NCBI RefSeq assembly: GCF_026213295.1 | Contig: NC_079427.1 | Span: 28,909,746 to 28,973,745 of the forward strand | Source of the DNA: Gadus chalcogrammus | Lineage: Eukaryota > Chordata > Actinopteri > Gadiformes > Gadidae | Length of the DNA stretch: 64,000 bases | Direction of reading: 5' to 3' | Part shown: in pieces, positions 56,486 to 64,000 of the stretch | Layout: each line of letters begins with the position of its first letter | Position numbering within the stretch: the stretch's first letter is position 1 | The notes under the pieces: generated by a model | Databases searched by the model: none | The model's input: the letters and a program-made list of their open reading frames with translations, nothing else | Told to the model about the DNA's origin: nothing | Position numbers and translations under genes: made by a program

Positions 56486-56859
56486 CTGTATTTCGCTACA
56501 TTACTTGTTGAGGAACATCAACGAACACCACTAACCACTCGTGAGTTGCACATTTCGGAAAACAAATGTTTAGGGTTGTTTTAAGGACTAGTTTGTGAAT
56601 GCCCAAAGCCAGCCATTCTGAAGCAGGCAGGGGCGTTTCGAAATTAGCCAAATACCCGAGACAGGACCAATAGTCAACATTTCGGTGTGTCAACCACTAT
56701 ATTTCATCCTAGACAAACCAGAAAGGGGGCTCGATGTGCTAAATACCTGGAATTGTCCTTTTAAACATGCGCTGTTAACGTGAACAGAAAACCCTTCTTT
56801 TTTCTTATCAGCCGATCCATGGATCACTTGCGTCCCGAACTGTGAGGGCTGATCTGTAC

Positions 56860-57540
56860 TAGGGCCCGACCGATTCTTCGGCCTGCCGATTTAATCGGCC
56901 GATTATAGCCTTTTTGAAAATAATCGACATCTGCCAAAAAGACGCCGATTACAACCGATTTTAATATATTTTTTATTATTATTATTATTTTTTAAATGTT
57001 ATTGCGCTTAGTATCCTGCAGATTGCGCTCCTACTCGCCTAGCTAGCTAACAACTTTAGCTGGAGTAAAAAAGAGGAGATTGAATTTTACCGTACAACAT
57101 GAAAGCACGCTCGCTCAGGCAGCTGCGCGCTCACCTCACCAATGTACACAAGACGCGTTGTTTGAGCATGTTGTGCCTGTTTTTCTTTAGGTCCCAGGCC
57201 ATGTTAATTTGTTATACTGTAGACTCTAACGGTGAGACCATACTGCTCAGCACGCACGTGTTAGTCACTGCTCACGAGCGCAGCACATTGGGAGTCAGTT
57301 ATTTATTTTACATTTTAAATTACACTAATTTTTGACTGTAAATGTATTCTAAAACACTCAAAGGTTCTGCATTCAATTCACATATTCGTCAAAAGTGTTT
57401 AAAGTATATTTAAGGTATCAAAAACTACGTTTTATATGCTTTTTTTTTTTTTTTTTAATCGGCCGATTAAATCGTAATCGTAATTTTTCTCTGAAAATAA
57501 TCGGCATCGGCACTCAAAAATCAATATCGGTCGGGCCCTA
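56860..57540. mobile_element. Non-autonomous hAT, 681 bp, nested
   Basis: The ends TAGGGCCCGACCGAT and its complement are flanked by ATCTGTAC (56852-56859) and ATCCGTAC (57541-57548), an 8-bp duplication with one mismatch. AATCGGCCGATTAAA-type motifs are repeated in both ends. A short BED-like stretch may lie at 57099-57190, but it is not convincing. Confidence 0.85.
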
Positions 57541-58052
57541 ATCCGTACGGATCACGGGTAACCCGTTGCACCACTACTGTCTTCCATGCGCTCCAGTGCT
57601 ACCTTGATGTAACTGTCATGGGTAGAGATGGCTTCAAGAAATATATCAGAACCTAAACCTAACATGTTTTCTAATATCTTGACTCATAGTGTTTTATTAG
57701 TTTTATAACCTAATAGGAACCCATTTTGGGATAATTTATACACTGTATTTGATTTGTATCGTTTTATCTCAAGTGACTCAAGTGAAGTCTTTCACTTGTA
57801 ATGTGTCCAGGCTAGGGCTGCAGGATATATCGGCTATGTACGATATATCGATATAAATTCCAAGGGGATGCAAGATTTGACAATATAGTTTATATCGATA
57901 TATGCGTTAAAATGGTCAGTTTCCGCCTCAAGCGTCTGTGTTTGCATTGGTGACTGTGAGCGCGACCCCTCCCCCTCCCACTGTCTTTCCGAATGTGCCG
58001 TGTGCAAAGACGCCTCATTCCCGCCCCCGTCGCCCCCTCACAACACAACAAT

Positions 58053-58345
58053 CATGGAGGATACCCGTAAAGAAAACGAGACGGCGGCGGGAGACGAAAT
58101 TGTTTCAAAGAGGAGAAACAACGGCTCCATAATATGGAAATAGCTCGGGTTTAAAAAAACTAATGAGCAGCAGCTGCAGGTCATCTGTAGAGAGTGTAGC
58201 AAAAACGTTGCGGCTAAAAGTGGAAGCACGACAAATCTGTTCCACCATTTACAGCAGCGGCACAAAGTGCAGTATGAGGAATGCGTAAAACTCTGTGGCT
58301 GTGCGGCTGCATCACCGGCCGCGACAGTTTCTCCTGCCCCGAAAC
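58053..58345 (+). pseudogene. hAT transposase N-terminus with BED finger
   Basis: The frame starts MEDTRKENETAAGDEIVSKR, meets an in-frame TAG in place of the codon after SIIWK at about 58140, then continues LGFKKTNEQQLQVICRECSK and NVAAKSGSTTNLFHHLQQRH. Cys-x2-Cys and His-x4-His with the aromatic W before them are the BED finger that binds transposon ends. The catalytic core is lost. The nonsense codon and truncation make it inactive. Confidence 0.85.
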
Positions 58346-58670
58346 CAGGGCCGGATCCCGGCAAAGGTGACCTAGGCGATTGCCTAAGGCGGCAAATGTG
58401 TTGGGGGCGCTCTTAATTAATTAAAATATAAGAAACAAACGAAATGAAATCAAACATGTTCCCAAATGGAACGGAGAAGGGAGGGGGCGGGGGATTAAAG
58501 TTACAGCGCACTGAAACCCTCAACGTAGTACGCAGGACAATGCGACGATGCCAATGCTCTTAATGGTAGCTAATGTGTGTAACCTACAGCTTTATATTGT
58601 TTTGCACAGGTGATGCTTGTTAAGAAAATGAAAACGGTTCCCTTTGTTGTTCATTCAATTCTGTTGAAAA

Positions 58671-59584
58671 TAGGGCTTTGACTTTTGCCCAAAAATCATA
58701 TTCGAAGTTCGTTTGTTTATTAATATTAATATTCGAATATATTAGAATATTTATTAATATTATTTTGACCGTTAAATGCCTTCAGTAATACCTGGGCTGA
58801 ATCCGAATACTTAGTACATACTATTTATGTTCAGTGTCTACTACTTGACGGTCTACAGCTATGTGTAGAACGCCTAGAACGGTCTACAGCTATGCGTAGA
58901 ACGCCTCTGAACGCTTCTCAGATGCCGGCAAAATTACCTTGATAAGTTACCTGTTTTCCGTCTTGTCATCGTTGCTATTAAATTAAAAATGTCTCTTTTT
59001 ACTTAATTACTTACTTTACTTTTTTACTCTTTTACTCTTTTTAATGTCTCGTTTTTCGCCGCTTTCTATGACGTCTTTCTAAGCCGCTGTTGGTAGTGTC
59101 GGGTCAGCCATCTCTTCTTCGTTATCAGACTCGTAGTCTGGTAACGTAGTGACCTACCGTTGTATACTGTGGCGGTAGTACGTATTCGGAAACGTTTTCC
59201 GTACTACACAATGCACACTGAGCATTTGGACGCGCTATATTTGTGGCGTACTACAAAATGCATACTATAAGTATGAGTATTCGGATTCAGCCCTGGATTG
59301 GGCTTTGCAAGGTTTGTTTACCGGCGTTGCTATGGTTACCGGTCTTGCGTGTTCCAACGGTTTATTATGTTTCTAATAAATCGCTGTCTAATCAATACTT
59401 CATTCACTGCCTCTTCCGTGGTCATTACAATATTATGAATAGACTGCGTGGGGTTCTCCGACGTCTCTCCCTCTTGGCCTGCCCATAACAGGTTTGAATA
59501 TTAAGGGCTGCCTAATATTCGTTTCGAATTTTAATTTATTTTTTGATATTCTAATTATATTCGAATCACAAAGTCAAAGCCCTA
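58671..59584. mobile_element. Non-autonomous hAT, 914 bp, nested
   Basis: An exact 8-bp duplication, GTTGAAAA, lies at 58663-58670 and 59585-59592. The ends are TAGGGCTTTGACTTTTG and the complement of TAGGGCTTTGACTTTGTG. A further MITE (58795-59292) sits inside. Confidence 0.9.
58795..59292. mobile_element. MITE with GGCTGAATCCGAATAC ends, CTG duplication
   Basis: The ends GGCTGAATCCGAATACT and its near complement are flanked by CTG at 58792-58794 and 59293-59295. It is the innermost of three nested elements in this part of ywhae intron 2. Non-coding. Confidence 0.85.
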
Positions 59585-60334
59585 GTTGAAAATAACGATA
59601 CATAATCACATGTTGCAGTAACTAACCCTGACCTATGTTTTAATAAAAGTGCTTGCATCATCTCACATGTGGCTTTTAACTTACAAAAAAACCATCTATC
59701 CCACTCTATAGAAAATATCGATATATATATCGTATATCGCCATTCAACCAAAAAATATTTTGCCCATATCGTGCAGCCCTAGTCCAGGCATACAATGTGT
59801 ATTGGACAACGGTCTCCACGAAATACCAAAGATGGTCTTCCTTGCATCCCATAATTACTGTGCTGTGTTAAAGATAATTAATCTTGCCTTCCAGATTATA
59901 TAAATGAGCTGGATAACAGCTATACAAGCTTCTATTGATACTCATGACGTTACATCTTGCGTTCAATAGCAGTCCCAGACAGAAATGTGAGTCATAGTTG
60001 GCTAGCTCTCTCTGGAAATAAGAGCCGACTATCAATGTGGGAGAGGCCACAGAGTGTCAGATTGATGGGAGAGGCCATTGGAATGCAGTCAATGAGCTAA
60101 TGTCATTCAGAGATTTAATGTGCTGTAACACTTACTTCTCTCGACAACATTTGTCTCTGGGACCCATTTTTTTATTTCTCTACCACGACCACGCCATTGC
60201 TCACGCCATTGCTCACACTCAAGCCAAAACCACAGATCTGGTTTGAATTGTTAGAGGGTGTTTTGACAATGAGTTGAGTGTTATGAGTGCCATTTCTGTG
60301 ACTGATATTAAGTGTGTATGATTTGTGATGCCAG

Positions 60335-60441
60335 GTTGAGGACGAGCTGAAGTCCATCTGTATCGAAATTCTGGATGTACTGGACAAGCACCTTATTCCT
60401 GCTGCTACCACAGGAGAATCCAAAGTCTTCTACTACAAAAT
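60335..60441 (+). CDS. ywhae: ywhae exon 3
   Basis: Acceptor GATGCCAG, then [20 protein letters not shown] and [16 protein letters not shown], donor AATGTAAG with the Met codon split. The exon has 107 bp. Over 5.7 kb of transposon-filled intron separates it from exon 2. Confidence 0.97.
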
Positions 60442-60722
60442 GTAAGAGATCTGCGTGTTGAACTTTTAACCACTGGGAATTTCCAGTTACACACAAAGTA
60501 ATGTGTCCATTGTGTTCCAGCTACAATAACTGTTTTTGTTGTTTAATTGTTCTATGTATCATGTATTTTCTCTTATGTCAAAAAGAAAATTATGCTCTGA
60601 AACACTGAAATCAACCTAATATATATATTTTTTAAGCTGTAAGCAACGTTGACATTTCTATCGATCAACTAATAAGCTGCTCAACTCATTGTTTCAACCA
60701 TCAACATTGCGCTGTTCTCCAG

Positions 60723-60929
60723 GAAGGGGGACTATCACAGGTACCTGGCCGAGTTTGCCACCGGCAACGACCGAAAAGAGGCAGCGGAGAACAGCCTCGT
60801 GGCGTACAAAGCGGCAAGCGACATCGCCATGACGGAGCTGCCGCCCACACACCCCATCCGGCTCGGCCTAGCCCTCAACTTCTCTGTCTTCTACTACGAG
60901 ATCCTCAACTCGCCGGACCGTGCGTGCAG
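60723..60929 (+). CDS. ywhae: ywhae exon 4
   Basis: Acceptor TCTCCAG, then [60 protein letters not shown] and LNSPDRAC, donor AGGTAAGC. It includes the Arg-Tyr pair (DYHRYLAEF) of the phosphate pocket and the conserved [17 protein letters not shown] motif. The following exon is not in the window. Confidence 0.97.
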
Positions 60930-61376
60930 GTAAGCCCCTCCCCTGCTTCTGGTCCATATCTGCTGCTAGGGTTAGCCTGGAGTTTTAGAGAAAAATCCTT
61001 ATTTAAATGGAAAGTCATGTAGTGGGTTACATGACATGTGCTATGGATTAATCTTGGTCCAACTCTCGTTTTTAAAACCTAGGATAAGATTTAAATATGG
61101 ACTCAAATTACCCTCTATGGGTAAAACGCATGGTATTGCATGGGTTACCTGCTTGGGCCGTTTTGGTCCAATTCCCCCAATCTGAAAATCAGATTATAGC
61201 TAGCAAAGACAGCCAAAGGGCAGCGATATACCCACTTTAAATATAAGAAACCCCTTTAAAGAAAATAAAATGTATATTTTGTAAGATGTGATGGTGGGCA
61301 GCACTAGCTCAAACCCTTCAGCCATAGCACAGGCCTGTAAACCATAGCCACAACATGGCTCTGAATTGGTTACAAC

Positions 61377-62137
61377 TAGAGATAGACCGATATGTTTTTT
61401 TGGGACCGATACCGATTATTAGTAGTAAAGGGGGCCGATAACCGATATTTGGAGCCGATATTAATTTACAGAAAAGGGGAAAATATTGGCGTTAACAATT
61501 AACTTCATTTAAATGCCTCTAAGCATATGTTTAATAAACACAACAGCTTATCAGATTTGCAACATAACACAATTTAAACAAATCAATGGCTCCCTAAAAT
61601 GTTCCTGAACTGAACTGAAATGTTAATCTTTTACAACTGAAATTTATATAAATAAATAGTTCCCTAGTTAAACAGCCATTATTGCCAGACAGTTTTCTCT
61701 CAGACAGACGGTGCTTGGCTGTCAGTTTCTCATGTGGCACGCACACGCACACACAGAAGGAGAAAGCGGGCCGCTGGGCTAACGTTACGCTAAAAGCTAA
61801 TCAGCCTGCACCTTAAAGCCCCTAAGGGTTCGAGGGGCTCCGTGGTTACGCAGTTGGATAGCGCATTACGCAGTTGTAGAAGTATAACCACCGCTTAACA
61901 TGCTTCCCTGCAATAAAACTGGACTGAATTGAGTTTATTAGGTTTTTACTCTCTCCCTCACACACAGACTTCTACTTTCACAGACTATATCCATATCGAT
62001 ATTATCAGCAACATTGTTTCGAGTGATTAACGGACTGCGAGCGAGCAGAGCTGCCGCTTATGTTTCAATAACGTTAATGGGCTCACAGTAATGTTACTAG
62101 GAGATTATCGGCCCGGCCGAAAATCGGTCGATCCCTA
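61377..62137. mobile_element. Non-autonomous hAT downstream of ywhae exon 4
   Basis: An exact 8-bp duplication, GTTACAAC, lies at 61369-61376 and 62138-62145. The ends are TAGAGATAGACCGATATG and the complement of TAGGGATCGACCGATTTT. A tRNA-like piece (CTCCGTGGTTACGCAGTTGG followed by ATAGCGCATT) lies at 61837-61868. No transposase. Confidence 0.9.
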
Positions 62138-62146
62138 GTTACAACA

Positions 62147-63570
62147 CAGGCATGAAAATCACTCACCTTTCGGCGAAATTCGCAGTTTTGAAACCAAAAT
62201 AGGTGACCTCCGTGAAAAAATATTTAGGGGGGGGGGGGGGTGTAGGTTCAGAGGCCGGCCAGTTTATATTCCTCCGTAAAGTGCTGTACTTAGACACGGA
62301 GATCCTGTCGGAGAACCTCTCCGTAGTTTACGTGCGTATCCAATATTTTTTAACTATCAGTCGACGCAACAGAGACGTTAAGGGCTGTGATTGGTCCTCT
62401 AACAAAATCATTTCCGGAAACGCTACTCGGTTTGACTTTGGACCTTATTTACTTTGTACGTTGTTTACTTTGCACAGGACCAATAAAATACCAAATAGGA
62501 TTTTTAAAGCTTTGGAAGTTTATTTAAAAAACTATTTACAAATATATTGTCAACATATAAGTTCGATCGGGCGGAGAATTGCAATGCGTATCCGACATCC
62601 CGACGGAGAACTTTGAATGCGCGAGCAGGCGCGTTGTTAGACCTGGGCATTCGAGGCTATAGCCCCGGATCTTTTGGGAATAGCCCCGGATCGCTGTGCC
62701 GTAAAAAAAACATCATAATGCTGAAAATAGCCCCGTAGAGTTTACTTCTTTGTGATTGAATTACCAGCAGCCACGGATGCAACTTTGTAGCGAGTGAAAA
62801 CCGCAAAATTCTGCCGTGTCCATGTATGGGCAGATTTAGAATAATTTGTTGCAAAATGTTGTAAATTTAACGTCGGTATTCTTTCTTCTCTATGCATAGC
62901 GCATCTCGTTGATATTGCTGTTTCGTGCTGCTAGCCTTTTAGTGAGATCAGAGTGTTGAGAAGGACAGTACCAAAATATCTTTGGTAAGATGGATATAAA
63001 AGAGATCCGCATTGAATTCAACCCGGTCCACTTGACATCGGGTAGGTGCATTACAGTGAGTAAAACGTCAATAGCCCGGGCTATTATTTGTTTTCTATCA
63101 CTGAACTTTCGAACAAAACTCTTGCTCAGCAACGATGGGAAATAGCCTACTATCAAATGCATTATTTAAACCAGTATGAATATTACCGTAGGCCTACATG
63201 TTTACCAGGCAGTTGAATAACGCCTGCACACACACACAGGCACGCACGCACGCACACGCAGAGTGGTAATCGGGAGAGTTGGGAGAATTCCCTGTGGCCC
63301 GTTAATGATTCGGGGGGGCGCCGGGTCAATGTCGCAACCAATTCGATTTTGTCTAGAGGGGAGTAACTGAGCGCCCCCTCCCGAAGTGGTACAGCCCAGG
63401 TCGGCCTTGAACTGCGATTGGTCAGACAGACATAACAGCTAATGACAACATTGAACTCTCATGCAGGCTCGAACAGAATATTAAAAAAATTAGGGGGAGG
63501 ATACCCCGGACCCCCCTAGAGGGATAATATCCTTCTCACCTTTTTCACGCCTGACCCGTTTTCATGCCTG
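62147..63570. mobile_element. Element with CAGGCATGAAAA ends
   Basis: The ends CAGGCATGAAAA and its complement are flanked by ACAACA (62141-62146 and 63571-63576). A 13-14-base poly-G run is at about 62227-62240 and CA-rich simple repeats are near 63220-63250. It may be a further non-autonomous hAT. A 137-codon ORF at 62203-62616 has no recognised domain. Confidence 0.6.
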
Positions 63571-63576
63571 ACAACA

Positions 63577-64000
63577 ACCAGCAAGTTAAACTGGCAGAAC
63601 TTTATTTAAAAGCAAGCAATTGTATTCTAGTTCACGGTTATAACCAATAAATGGAGAAAATCGTAATGTGTATTTTAGTGTCCTGTGTGAATGTATGGAC
63701 CGGCATTGGAACTGTTAATGTTAATAGTGGTGGTTTTAATGTCAACAGTGGTGTCCAGGGCTGCTTACCTTTATGCATAGTATGAACCAGTCTGTGTTTG
63801 GTGTTGGCTGAAGCTCCATCGGAGTGGCGGATAACACTAGTAGTAGTATCCAGGAAGTTTAACCTTTGTGGGCATAGTCAAGTCGCATACCAATTTGTAG
63901 ACGATGCAGCTATTTAAATATGGGTTTGCTGCCACGAATACATTGTTTGCTGCGTGTATATTTAAATGTTTAACTTATTCCAATCGACTCACGGTCGGTC
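63577..64000. other. Intron sequence, nothing recognised
   Basis: Between the element ending at 63570 and the end of the window there is AT-rich sequence without a recognised repeat or exon. It should be part of the ywhae intron after exon 4. Confidence 0.6.

Larger units (their letters stand above)
54692..57576 (+). mobile_element. hAT element in ywhae intron 2, with nested hAT
   Basis: An exact 8-bp duplication, CTGTCTTC, lies at 54684-54691 and 57577-57584. The ends are TAGGGGTGCAATGG and an imperfect complement. A short plus-strand N-terminus, MSKQTIESFFRPSASV, at 55022-55070 looks like a hAT transposase start and is cut off. A foldback (about 56245-56485) and a nested hAT (56860-57540) are inside. 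Confidence 0.87.
57813..59781 (+). mobile_element. hAT with BED-finger relic in ywhae intron 2
   Basis: An exact 8-bp duplication, GTCCAGGC, lies at 57805-57812 and 59782-59789. The ends are TAGGGCTGCAGGATATATCG and the complement of TAGGGCTGCACGATATGGGC. A BED-finger transposase N-terminus (58053-58345) and a nested hAT (58671-59584) are inside. Confidence 0.9.

Noticed and set aside
62203..62616. Plus-strand ORF of 137 codons
   Set aside because: It begins in a poly-G run and has no domain; it looks like chance within a non-autonomous element.

Overview
This window is vertebrate nuclear DNA, almost certainly from a teleost fish. It contains one recognisable host gene, the 5' two-thirds of ywhae (14-3-3 epsilon, + strand, four exons between 53119 and 60929). 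The gene has spliced GT-AG exons and a conserved protein. The rest is an unusually dense, multi-layered stack of transposable elements plus a satellite array. The repeat types seen (BEL/Pao, Ty3/gypsy, Rex3-like RTE, HARBI1-type Harbinger, BED-finger hAT, CACTA-like) are typical of teleosts. I cannot name the species.

Layout. 1-778: unassigned. 779-7192 and 25111-25385: a satellite of about 142-bp monomers, split by an 18-kb hAT transposon (7193-25110, 8-bp target duplication ATTTTTAG). The hAT carries a broken BED-finger transposase on the minus strand. A Harbinger (8208-9689) sits inside it, and a BEL/Pao retrotransposon (10100-23162) has landed in its last intron. The BEL is itself split by an LTR-like insertion (11606-13710), which contains a hAT MITE, and by a block at about 14.1-18.5 kb that contains a hAT, a tRNA-bearing MITE and a large palindrome. 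Its 5' LTR holds a further MITE. 25502-26272: a TTAA MITE. 26447-28012: a Rex3-like LINE end holding two copies of one MITE. 28303: a THAP-type exon fragment. 28998-30659: a Harbinger relic with both of its genes.

30664-45056: a minus-strand Ty3/gypsy element. Its pol is split by a 10.1-kb insertion (32608-42740, TSD CCGAGAAA). That insertion is a non-autonomous hAT which itself contains a CACTA-like element (32819-42253). The CACTA-like element carries two divergent genes: an apparently intact eight-exon SAM-domain gene (minus strand) and a decayed zinc-finger/TNP2-like transposase (plus strand). This two-gene cassette is the most interesting system in the window.

45440-52699: a hAT, a Harbinger with a nested hAT MITE, and several long palindromic MITEs, two of them interleaved. 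52847-52993: a short tandem repeat, with a CCATCTT-type (YY1-like) core in each unit, immediately upstream of ywhae. The second intron of ywhae (54612-60334) and the sequence after exon 4 are filled with hAT elements bounded by clear 8-bp duplications.

Target-site duplications read directly from the sequence give the insertion order in many places. Most transposon proteins are broken by stops, frameshifts or deletions. The clear exceptions by inspection are ywhae and the SAM-domain gene; the Myb-like Harbinger ORF is also open.
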